From: Deltaproteobacteria bacterium
GTDB lineage: Bacteria > Myxococcota_A > UBA9160 > SZUA-336
Reading direction: 5' to 3'
Assembly: GCA_029261895.1 (NCBI GenBank)
Contig: JAJDAK010000008.1
Location: forward strand, 1 to 63,569
Length of the DNA: 63,569 nt
The first letter of the stretch is position 1. Each line of letters starts with the position of its first letter. Below the pieces are notes generated by a model. The model did not search any database and had not been told where the DNA came from. It was given only the letters and a program-made list of their open reading frames with translations. This document shows positions 35,023 to 42,599 of the stretch, one piece after another. The position numbers and the translations under genes are program-made.

Positions 35023-36078
35023 GTGACCGCAAAGCTCCGACCCATTTGGCCTCTCCTCGCCCTGACGGTATTCGCCGCCTGCGCGAGCCCGTACGAACGC
35101 GGTGAAAAACTATACCGGCAGGGAGATCTCCGCTCCGCGCTGGAGGTCTGGCGTGGGATCGATGCCGAACATCGGGACTACGAGAAAACTTCGGAACGGC
35201 TGCAGGTGATCGATGCCGAATTTGAACGCATGCTGCGGCGCTACGAAAAGCGCGCTTCGTTCTTTGAATCTGAGGGTCGGCTCGCTGAGGCAGTTCTTTA
35301 CTACCGCCTGACCACGAAGCTCGATCCGGCTCGGCGTCCGTTGCTCGATCGCGCCCAGGTTCTCGTGCGGGAACTGGATCAAAAACGGACGGTCGAACGC
35401 AGCAACCTCACCTTGGCATTGGACGAAGGCCGCTTGCATGAAGCCAGCCGCCACGCTGAATATTTGGAAAAACTCGATCCATTTAATCCAGCCATCCAAA
35501 TCGAAATCCGCCAGGTGCAACACGCCGTGGGTGCGGAAGTACTGCGACACCTCGAAGAGGGAAAGCGAGCCTACGCGGCCGGGCGTCGCATTCGTGCACG
35601 GACTTCATTCGAATCCGTACTTCGGCTTGATTCACGTAATGAAGTCGCTCTTGGTTACCTCTCGTACATTCGGCGTTTCGATCAGATGGAAGCCAAGCGT
35701 CGCATTCCACCGCCACCACGATCGATTTCGCAGGAAGAAATTCTTGCCGAGGGTCACTTTCGATCGGGACAGGACGCCGAGGATGCGGGCGAACCTTTCT
35801 GGGCCATCACAGAGTATCAGGCCGCGTTGCGCATCAATCCCACACATCGCCCTGCACGCGATCGACTGCATTCGTTGCGCTCGAACCTAAGCCCGCAGGT
35901 CGAAGAACTGTACGAAAGCGGCAAACGCTATTTTCAAGATGAGGATCTTCACAATGCGTTACGCCTCTGGCGTCGGGTATTGCTGATCGACCCACGCCAT
36001 TCCCGAACCAAAGAGAACGTGGAGCGCGCAGAAAAAATCCTTTCGCGACTTGAGGAGATTCAGACCGGTGGGTCGTAA
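35023..36078 (+). CDS. TPR lipoprotein
   Basis: A 351-residue predicted lipoprotein. The GTG at 35023 starts a signal peptide (KLRPIWPLLALTVFAAC) with lipidation cysteine 20. At least four TPR-like units are visible: residues about 25-60, 165-210, 245-280 and 290-330. The -10-like TAGAAT at 35011 lies only about six bases before the GTG, so the transcript may have almost no leader. The next lipoprotein gene overlaps its end by 11 bases. Together they look like an envelope assembly or scaffold unit; no family name is justified. Confidence 0.8.
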   Translation: MTAKLRPIWPLLALTVFAACASPYERGEKLYRQGDLRSALEVWRGIDAEHRDYEKTSERLQVIDAEFERMLRRYEKRASFFESEGRLAEAVLYYRLTTKLDPARRPLLDRAQVLVRELDQKRTVERSNLTLALDEGRLHEASRHAEYLEKLDPFNPAIQIEIRQVQHAVGAEVLRHLEEGKRAYAAGRRIRARTSFESVLRLDSRNEVALGYLSYIRRFDQMEAKRRIPPPPRSISQEEILAEGHFRSGQDAEDAGEPFWAITEYQAALRINPTHRPARDRLHSLRSNLSPQVEELYESGKRYFQDEDLHNALRLWRRVLLIDPRHSRTKENVERAEKILSRLEEIQTGGS

Positions 36079-37402
36079 GCTTTCCGCTGCATCCGCGTTG
36101 TCGGTCACGATACTGCTGGCGTGTTCCACCATACAAGAACGCATGGGTCGCGAGGTTTTTGACAAGCCACTGGCCCTGAGTTTTGATCGTGTCGCCGACT
36201 TGCTGCCACCCGAGGGGCTACGTGTGACATCAACAGAAGATCGGACGATCTCGCTCGGTTGGAACCCAATCTTAGTTGGCGACGTTTCGGGTTACGTCGT
36301 CACCCGATCACGCGAAGCTTCAGCCGACTACACATCGGTCGGTCGCACGATCGATAGATTCAACACGGTCTACACCGACTTCGGCGAAGACGAACATCGA
36401 CTCGGCGACGGCCAGACCTATCACTATCGTGTTCACCCCTTCGACAGCGAAGGACGCGTCAGCCGAAGCCACGCATACATCGTAGCAACAACAGACCCAA
36501 CGCCGAGCGTTCCAGAACGACTGCGATCATTTTCAAATCTTCCGCGTCATGTTGTCTTGGAATGGCAACCGAGCGAGAATCCAAGCGTCGATGGTTACTC
36601 CGTTTTTCGCAGCCCCACTGTCGCGGGCCCTTGGGAACCGGTGGGCTATGTGGAGGGTCGCCTACAGAGCATTTTTGACGATCCGGTTACCGGTGATCTT
36701 CGGGTGATGTACTACCGAATTGCCGCAGCGAATCGTTTTGGCGGCGAAAGCGAAATGACTGAACCGATCCGCTCAGTAACGAAAGCCGAGCCGCTACCGC
36801 CCATCAAGTTGGAGCTCGCGGACCTCAAACTGGGCCAAGCTCTACTCGTCTGGGAATCGAATACCGAAAAAGATCTCAAGCATTACGAAGTCTGGCGGGA
36901 AGACTGGCGCGAAAATTCGTGGAAGGATGAGCGACGGGTCGCCGAGATTGACCCGAACTACACACGCATGATGGACCTCGCCGTAGGTTGTGAGGAACGC
37001 GCGCGCTATCGGGTGCGGGCGATCGATACCGATGCACTGGTGAGCGAGTTTTCAGATCCCGTCGAAATCATAGGACAGGACATCAAGCTTCAGGTTGATC
37101 CTAAAGCGGCGTCATTCGGCGAACTCAGCTGGGATCAGGCGGAAACGGTCGGCTGGACGCCAACCCGGATCACACGCCGACGGGGCTTGTTTCCCGATCA
37201 GGCCTGGAGCGAGATTGCAGAGGGCACGCGTTTTCCACTGCCAGAACTTGGCCCGGGAACCTATTCCTTCGCCGTGACAGTGCGCCGTGCCGCGCTGCCA
37301 AAGGATTCTGGCCCGTATGGCACAGAACGCGAAGACAGCGTCACCTGCGCCTTGGCAGTTGAGATTCGCGAGGTCGATGTGGCGGCGCGGCCAAAGAACT
37401 AA
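36068..37402 (+). CDS. Lipoprotein with fibronectin type III domains
   Basis: A 444-residue predicted lipoprotein. I chose the GTG at 36068, ten bases after a GAGGAG ribosome-binding site; it gives a signal peptide (KLSAASALSVTILLAC) with cysteine 19. Three fibronectin III-like units follow (about 45-140, 145-240, 245-340), each with the W...Y..Y strand pattern, for example LGWNPILVGDVSGYVVTRS and LEWQPSENPSVDGYSVFRS. A further domain of about 90 residues ends the protein. Such repeats usually mediate surface binding. It is co-translated with the TPR lipoprotein. Confidence 0.82.
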   Translation: MGRKLSAASALSVTILLACSTIQERMGREVFDKPLALSFDRVADLLPPEGLRVTSTEDRTISLGWNPILVGDVSGYVVTRSREASADYTSVGRTIDRFNTVYTDFGEDEHRLGDGQTYHYRVHPFDSEGRVSRSHAYIVATTDPTPSVPERLRSFSNLPRHVVLEWQPSENPSVDGYSVFRSPTVAGPWEPVGYVEGRLQSIFDDPVTGDLRVMYYRIAAANRFGGESEMTEPIRSVTKAEPLPPIKLELADLKLGQALLVWESNTEKDLKHYEVWREDWRENSWKDERRVAEIDPNYTRMMDLAVGCEERARYRVRAIDTDALVSEFSDPVEIIGQDIKLQVDPKAASFGELSWDQAETVGWTPTRITRRRGLFPDQAWSEIAEGTRFPLPELGPGTYSFAVTVRRAALPKDSGPYGTEREDSVTCALAVEIREVDVAARPKN

Positions 37403-37423
37403 CCAAGAACTGTCGTTTGGGAG

Positions 37424-37452
37424 TTGAATCCTCGCGCTGCGATGCTTAGAGT
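37424..37452 (+). promoter_or_regulatory. Promoter for tRNA-Asn
   Basis: TTGAAT (37424-37429) and TAGAGT (37447-37452) are 17 bases apart, each matching four of six consensus bases. The predicted transcription start near 37459 is five bases before the mature tRNA, as expected for a single tRNA gene. Confidence 0.5.
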
Positions 37453-37463
37453 TCGCGTTCTGA

Positions 37464-37539
37464 TCCTCGGTAGCTCAGTTGGTAGAGCGGGTGGCTGTTA
37501 ACCACTAGGTCGGCGGTTCGAGCCCGTCCCGAGGAGCCA
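37464..37539 (+). tRNA. tRNA-Asn (anticodon GTT)
   Basis: A complete 76-base cloverleaf. The acceptor stem TCCTCGG (37464-37470) pairs with CCGAGGA (37529-37535), followed by discriminator G and an encoded CCA (37537-37539). The D-arm contains AGCTCAGTTGGTAGAGC. The anticodon stem GGTGG/CCACT surrounds loop CTGTTAA, with GTT at 37497-37499. The T-arm contains GGTTCGAGCC. It is transcribed alone; exonuclease III converges from the other side 25 bases later. Confidence 0.98.
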
Positions 37540-37564
37540 TCCAGCTGTACCGGCCGGATCTTCT

Positions 37565-38338
37565 CTACTCTAGATCCAAGATCACCGGAGCATGATCCGA
37601 AGCTTTCAGCTCTTCTTTCTTCTTACGATAATCTCGATCGACCTGAACATCTTTGATGCGACCCGCCAATGCTTCGGTCGCCAGCAAGAAATCAATCCGA
37701 AGACCCTGCTTTTTGTGAAAAGCACCGCCACGATAGTCCCACCAGGAGAACACCTGTTCGTCGGGATAGAGCTTCCGGAATACATCGGTGAACCCCCACC
37801 GCAGTAGCTTCTGAACTCTTTCGCGTTCTTCGGTGGTATGGAAGATCGAGCCCTGAAACTCGCGCTCATTCCAAGTATCGAGCGCAGCGGGACAGACGTT
37901 AAAATCTCCGCATAGAATATGAGCATCCAACGAACGATGCTCGGACTCAAAGTACTCTAGCAGCGAATCGTACCAAGCAAGCTTTCGCGGGAAATCATCA
38001 TGCTCGATCGTTTTACCATTGGGCACATAGACCGTCGTGAAGTCGATGTTCTCGATGCGTGCGCTGATCAAACGCGAACCGAACGCTTCCTGTCCCGGTA
38101 GACCACGCTGCGTCACTTCGATCGGTGTGCGGCTGAGGATCGCCACACCATTCCAACTCTTCTGCCCAAAGGCAGCGCTGTGATAACCGGCGGCTTCAAA
38201 TGCGTCAGCAGGGAAATTTTTGTCTTCGAGTTTGAGCTCCTGGAAACCCACGATGTCGGGCTTGCGCTCGCGAAGCCAAAGCATCACGTATTCGAGCCGT
38301 GCGCGAAGACCGTTGATATTCCAGGTAGCGATGCGCAC
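37565..38338 (-). CDS. xthA: Exonuclease III / AP endonuclease
   Basis: A 257-residue EEP-superfamily DNA repair nuclease that incises at abasic sites and degrades DNA 3' to 5'. Motifs include TWNINGLRAR, FQELKLEDKNFP (metal Glu), GDFNVCP (Asp and Asn) and ASDHAPVI (His). Length matches E. coli XthA (268). It lies three bases downstream of the AsmA-like gene in the same direction but is probably functionally independent of it. Confidence 0.95.
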   Translation of the reverse strand: MRIATWNINGLRARLEYVMLWLRERKPDIVGFQELKLEDKNFPADAFEAAGYHSAAFGQKSWNGVAILSRTPIEVTQRGLPGQEAFGSRLISARIENIDFTTVYVPNGKTIEHDDFPRKLAWYDSLLEYFESEHRSLDAHILCGDFNVCPAALDTWNEREFQGSIFHTTEERERVQKLLRWGFTDVFRKLYPDEQVFSWWDYRGGAFHKKQGLRIDFLLATEALAGRIKDVQVDRDYRKKKEELKASDHAPVILDLE

Positions 38339-38341
38339 GGT

Positions 38342-39094
38342 CTATTTGAATACGTTCTTCAACGATTCCCCCACACCCTTTACACCATCGCCCAGTTGTT
38401 TCCCGGTTTCACCGATTCCCTGCAGCGCACCGCTGAGGTTCGCTTTCGCAACCGAACCCTTAACGTCGCCCAGAATGCGACCCAGCAGTTGCTTGCCGAT
38501 TTCAGCTGGCGACGCCCCGCCCTTCGATTTGCCGACGTTCTTCATATGGATCGTGGGCAGCGGAACCGGTAACGCCTGCCCCTGTAATAGCTTGGCACTT
38601 ACATTAACCTGGCCGTCGCGAACATAGAGATTTTCGATGATCAGCTTCTTGCCCGGTTCATCACTCTCCGATGCTGAAGCATCGTTCAACGAGCCGGTGT
38701 ACGCGGCCAGATTACGTTGGATCTCATCAATATTGCTGCCCGTCGCACCAAACTCATACGTGATCACGGGCGCGTTGATGACGAGCTCCGTGATGACGAT
38801 CGTATCTTCCATGACGGTCTCTTCGTCGAGATCCAAACTGATCTCGCCGAGTCGCATCGCATAGTCGGTCTTGTAGCCCGCAGGATTCCCGATAACGAGC
38901 CCGTAAAGCGCACCCTTCCCCTCAGTGAGCTGAAAACCGGCACGGCCAAGACGAACCGAGGTCTGGGTCATTTCTGATCCGTAGGTCTCGACCGCCGTCT
39001 TTACGATCGAGTCCAGAGACGAGAACACACCGATCAACACGGCCAACGCCAACACGATCGCTGCTCCCGCAGCAATGACCACAGAGCGCTTCAT
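38342..39094 (-). CDS. AsmA-like membrane-anchored protein
   Basis: A 250-residue protein with one N-terminal membrane anchor (about residues 5-25) and a beta-rich periplasmic domain. Phrases such as YGLVIGNPAGYKTDYAMRLG and IENLYVRDGQVNVSAKLL are typical of short AsmA-domain proteins, which are linked to outer-membrane lipid transport. The C-terminal 60 residues are rich in Gly, Lys and Leu (LGDGVKGVGESLKNVFK). It is much shorter than E. coli AsmA (617). Exact role unknown. Confidence 0.7.
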   Translation of the reverse strand: MKRSVVIAAGAAIVLALAVLIGVFSSLDSIVKTAVETYGSEMTQTSVRLGRAGFQLTEGKGALYGLVIGNPAGYKTDYAMRLGEISLDLDEETVMEDTIVITELVINAPVITYEFGATGSNIDEIQRNLAAYTGSLNDASASESDEPGKKLIIENLYVRDGQVNVSAKLLQGQALPVPLPTIHMKNVGKSKGGASPAEIGKQLLGRILGDVKGSVAKANLSGALQGIGETGKQLGDGVKGVGESLKNVFK

Positions 39095-39156
39095 ACACCC
39101 CTCCTCATGCGCGCCACCCTAGCGTACGAGGTGCGTAGAAAGAAAGAGGCGTCCCG

Positions 39157-39945
39157 TTATTGGCGAGCAGCCGCGCGCAGGCGGCGGCGTAGCGCAGCAA
39201 GACCGAGCATCGCCGCGCCCAAAAGACCCCAGGTTCCCGGCTCAGGAACCGCGTTGATCTGGATATTATCCACCGCGCCCGAGCCAGCGAGATCGATCTC
39301 AATAATATTTACGTAATCCTGCAGGTTCCCGGCCACGATCCGACCACCGGAGTTGGACCCTGGAAGAGCGATCGGAAAGATTCGATTCGCCGAATTGTTG
39401 CCAAATACAATGGATGGATCGATCGTCGGCAGATCGCCAAAGCCAATCCGAAAGAGCTCAACGTCATGATTAAAAAACGCAACGAAACCTGCGGTGGCGT
39501 CGAACTCATCCGCTTCGATGTCGATCAGATCAAAGCCAAACGAAAACACGGGCTGTTGAAACTCGAAGAATATCGAACCGCCCCGACGCTCATCGTCGGG
39601 TAGGTCGACGAAGCCGTCCATACTCCCGTCGAAGTCATTTTCCGCAATCACCAGCAGATTCCCGAGTTGTGTACTGGGCGCCAGGTTTCCAACCGACCAC
39701 GGTGGGCCTTCAAGGTCGGTGTCGGGTGTACCTGTCGCGAACGAATCGAAAATGATGCCGAGGTCGGGTCCGCTGCCGTTGCTGACGACGCTGATCGTCA
39801 CTCCATCGGACAATAGAAACTGATCGGAGACATGCTCCCCAAGTGCCAGACCCTCAAACGAAAGCGTCGATGCCTGCACAGGGAAAGCAGACGCAGTGGC
39901 GCATAACACCAATGCCGTTAGAAAAACCATTCTGCCGCGACTCAT
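39157..39945 (-). CDS. PEP-CTERM sorting domain protein
   Basis: A 262-residue secreted protein. It has an N-terminal signal peptide (about 1-25, ending ASAFPVQA) and a C-terminal PEP-CTERM tag: AVPEPGTW, then a hydrophobic helix LGAAMLGLAALRRRL and a basic tail. Exosortase cuts such tags during export. The body (about 30-225) is acidic and beta-rich, as in proteins of extracellular matrix. It implies that an exosortase gene exists elsewhere in the genome. Its divergent neighbour is the carbonic anhydrase gene, 182 bases away. Confidence 0.92.
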   Translation of the reverse strand: MSRGRMVFLTALVLCATASAFPVQASTLSFEGLALGEHVSDQFLLSDGVTISVVSNGSGPDLGIIFDSFATGTPDTDLEGPPWSVGNLAPSTQLGNLLVIAENDFDGSMDGFVDLPDDERRGGSIFFEFQQPVFSFGFDLIDIEADEFDATAGFVAFFNHDVELFRIGFGDLPTIDPSIVFGNNSANRIFPIALPGSNSGGRIVAGNLQDYVNIIEIDLAGSGAVDNIQINAVPEPGTWGLLGAAMLGLAALRRRLRAAARQ

Positions 39946-40127
39946 GCGAGCTCCTTCTTCACACTGACAACACCCATTCAGAATCCAGCCCCGCAGTCCA
40001 TATAGTAGCGCTAACCACCCGTCTCGTGTCGAGGATAGTCCATTTTAGGTCCCAACTGCTGATTTCGATGCTCAAGCCACCACTCTGGTCGGACGTTACG
40101 AGGTTTAAGGCCTGATCGACGGAGGGG

Positions 40128-40952
40128 ATGATTGTGCACACATATTGGAAGAATGGCGTTTCACTGGTACTAGGAATCGCGCTCGGTTGGAGCGCCGGGA
40201 CTGGGCTCCTGGACTTCGGTCCCATAGCAGACGCCAACACACCGCCCGTCGACGCTGGGAGCTCCTGGGGTCAGCATACACCGGATAAGGACGCGCCTCG
40301 CCACGCTGGCACCGGCCAGGGCGTTCTCCGAAAAAACACCGCGACCGATTTCAACCCAGACATCGAGTCACCGTCGGTCCACCCGGCCGCGTACCTCGAT
40401 CCACTTTCTAGCGTGATTGGAAACGTGGAGATCGGAGAGCGGGTGTATGTGGCGCCATTCGCGTCCGTCCGCGGCGATGAAGGACAGCCGATCCACGTGG
40501 GTGAGGAGAGCAATATTCAAGACGGGGTGGTGATCCACGGCCTCGAGACCGTCTCGCATGGCAAGCGCGTCGCCCAGAATCTCTACAACGTCGGCGGACG
40601 AGACTACGCGGTCTTCGTGGGTGACCGAGTCTCCCTGGCCCATCAATCCCACGTCCACGGACCCGCGTGGCTCGAAGACGACGTCTTCCTCGGCATGCAG
40701 GCGCTGGTCTTCAAGGCACATATCGGTTCCGGTACCGTGGTTGAGCCCGGCGCAAAAGTCATCGGTGTCCACGTGCCACCGGGACGTTACGTCCCCGCCG
40801 GCAGTGTCGTGACCAGCCAGGCTCAGGCCGACGATCTACCGCGCATCACGTTTTCATATGGACTCTCTGGAATTAATGACGCGGTCGTACACGTGAATAC
40901 AAGTCTAGCGGATGGCTACTCTGGAAATTCACCTGCGTCACGCAAGCGCTAG
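40128..40952 (+). CDS. cam: Gamma-carbonic anhydrase, Cam type, exported
   Basis: A 274-residue left-handed beta-helix enzyme that hydrates CO2. It follows Methanosarcina Cam closely, not the shorter CamH/YrdA group. Metal ligands are His137, His172 and His177 (VVIHGLE and SLAHQSHVHGPA). The two proton-shuttle glutamates of Cam are kept as Glu118 (RGDEGQPI) and Glu140. Residues about 8-30 are hydrophobic, suggesting export or anchoring, followed by a 45-residue Pro/Gly/Asp-rich linker. The ATG follows GGAGGGG. Its stop codon shares CTAG with the stop of the ChaN gene. Iron, cobalt or zinc could serve as metal. Confidence 0.92.
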   Translation: MIVHTYWKNGVSLVLGIALGWSAGTGLLDFGPIADANTPPVDAGSSWGQHTPDKDAPRHAGTGQGVLRKNTATDFNPDIESPSVHPAAYLDPLSSVIGNVEIGERVYVAPFASVRGDEGQPIHVGEESNIQDGVVIHGLETVSHGKRVAQNLYNVGGRDYAVFVGDRVSLAHQSHVHGPAWLEDDVFLGMQALVFKAHIGSGTVVEPGAKVIGVHVPPGRYVPAGSVVTSQAQADDLPRITFSYGLSGINDAVVHVNTSLADGYSGNSPASRKR

Positions 40953-41896
40953 TCCGCGTTCATGTCCGCGTCAGTTTTCGGCGCGTGCATGCGCTCCAGT
41001 TGCTCGCGAAACTTGACGCACGGATCGATGTCATCCACCCGCGGCGTAAACCATAGGTAGTCATATCCAGACGGATAAGCCGCCGGATCGAATTCGTCTC
41101 TTTGGACTTCGACGAACGCGATCACCAGCGAAGGTCCGACCAAATGCTGGGGTACAGCGCGTTCACGTTGGACGTGTCCGGCCCCTGCAATCAACACTGC
41201 GCCAGCGTCCCCGCCTTGCAACATCGAATACGCCATCTTTGCATCCACTGCCCGCTGAACCTCGATGAGTCGATTGGCCATCGCGTCACTGGCATGCCCG
41301 CAATGCGCTTGGCGAATCTCTTCAACCAGTATCTCGCGTAGTGCGGGATCGACGGGGCTATCCAAACCGAAGGGCTCAACGAGCTCATCGGGCAAACCAT
41401 CCATGCCCAACTGACGCACCCCCCTACGTTCAGCTGGAGATAAATTCGCCGCATCAAAACCCAGGCCTGCGTCATAAATGACATCAATCAGCTCACGATA
41501 GCGCTCCGCCTTCCAGCCTGAACGATCGAATGCACTCAGTACCACAGCCAGATCGCCGGGATCCGCAGCCAGTCGATCGCGGATCTGACGCGCCTGATGC
41601 GGCATCAGCATTTCGAACTTCATCGCGGGTCGCCGGCCGCCCCGCACCAGCTCGGTGATCACCCATGCCTGCAGGCGATGATGATCCAGATTATCGTGTT
41701 TCTCGCCCAAGAGGACCCAATGCGTCGATAAAAGTTCCTGCGTCAATTCATTGCTTGAAACAAACTCGCCGGCCTCCGACGCCCAGATACGGCCGACCAA
41801 GGGATGATCCGACGCCATCGCATGCTGCCATTCCGATAGCTGGGTCGCGCAGCCAAGCGTCATCAAGAGAAGTAGGACAGAGCAGCGCGCTTTCAT
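40949..41896 (-). CDS. ChaN-family lipoprotein
   Basis: A 315-residue lipoprotein of the ChaN/DUF399 family (haem-binding iron-regulated proteins). The ATG at 41896 gives a signal peptide (KARCSVLLLLMTLGC) with cysteine 16; the longer open frame upstream overlaps another gene. Family marks include WVLLGEKHDNLDHHRLQ, KFEMLMPHQARQI and VLIAGAGHVQRERAVPQHL, with the Glu and His residues expected near bound haem. It shares ATGA with the upstream transporter-like gene, so the two are one transcription unit. Confidence 0.85.
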   Translation of the reverse strand: MKARCSVLLLLMTLGCATQLSEWQHAMASDHPLVGRIWASEAGEFVSSNELTQELLSTHWVLLGEKHDNLDHHRLQAWVITELVRGGRRPAMKFEMLMPHQARQIRDRLAADPGDLAVVLSAFDRSGWKAERYRELIDVIYDAGLGFDAANLSPAERRGVRQLGMDGLPDELVEPFGLDSPVDPALREILVEEIRQAHCGHASDAMANRLIEVQRAVDAKMAYSMLQGGDAGAVLIAGAGHVQRERAVPQHLVGPSLVIAFVEVQRDEFDPAAYPSGYDYLWFTPRVDDIDPCVKFREQLERMHAPKTDADMNAD

Positions 41897-42561
41897 GCGT
41901 GGCCGTGAATGTCCCAACCGAAAATCGGTGCGAGCAACCAGATCAACCCAACCATGAGCGCAACCGTAGAAGCCAAGATGAAGATCCAGCGATAGGTCGG
42001 CCCTGCGGCGCTCGCGTCCTTCGGACCGGCCAATCCCAGCAGTGCGGCAAACAGCAACATGCTTACGATGGTTCCAAACGAGAACCCCAACAGCAGGGTC
42101 AGGGCGGCGGTCCAGCTCTCCTGCATCAGTGCGGGCAGGACCCCCAGCGTCGCTCCGGTCCCGACCAGCCCGTGGACCGCACCAATGAGTAACGCGGCGC
42201 GCGTATGCACGTGGGTGGCATGGGTGGCGCCGTGATGATTGGAATCCGCATGACCAAAATGGGATGCATCGCGACGCAGGTGCAAGAACCCCCATGCGCC
42301 GATGCCGATCAGAATCAGACCCGTCAGCGAATTGCCCATCTCAAACAATTCATTGAGACCGAGCTGATCACCGGCACCGTAAGCCAGCATTCCCACCAGC
42401 ACGATGCCAAGGGCGTGACCGATCCCCCAGCGTAAACCCACGCGCCAAGCACCACGCCCCGCGTCCACGGAGAGCGGCGCCAATCCGGCAAGGTGATCTG
42501 GGCCAAGCAGCACGTGCAAGACTCCGAACCCCAGCCCTTGTGCGAACAAACCCAGCATCAT
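41893..42561 (-). CDS. Nickel/cobalt transporter-like membrane protein
   Basis: A 222-residue membrane protein with about six helices. HVLLGPDHLAGLAPL near the N-terminus contains the HX4DH metal motif of nickel/cobalt permeases (NiCoT/HupE-UreJ types). A histidine-rich loop lies near residues 100-120 (HFGHADSNHHGATHATHVH). Import or export cannot be told from sequence. It is translated together with the ChaN-like lipoprotein and converges on the Cam carbonic anhydrase, a possible metal user. Confidence 0.82.
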   Translation of the reverse strand: MMLGLFAQGLGFGVLHVLLGPDHLAGLAPLSVDAGRGAWRVGLRWGIGHALGIVLVGMLAYGAGDQLGLNELFEMGNSLTGLILIGIGAWGFLHLRRDASHFGHADSNHHGATHATHVHTRAALLIGAVHGLVGTGATLGVLPALMQESWTAALTLLLGFSFGTIVSMLLFAALLGLAGPKDASAAGPTYRWIFILASTVALMVGLIWLLAPIFGWDIHGHA

Positions 42562-42599
42562 GAGGCCGGGATACTACCCGCTACGGCGCGAACTGCAGA

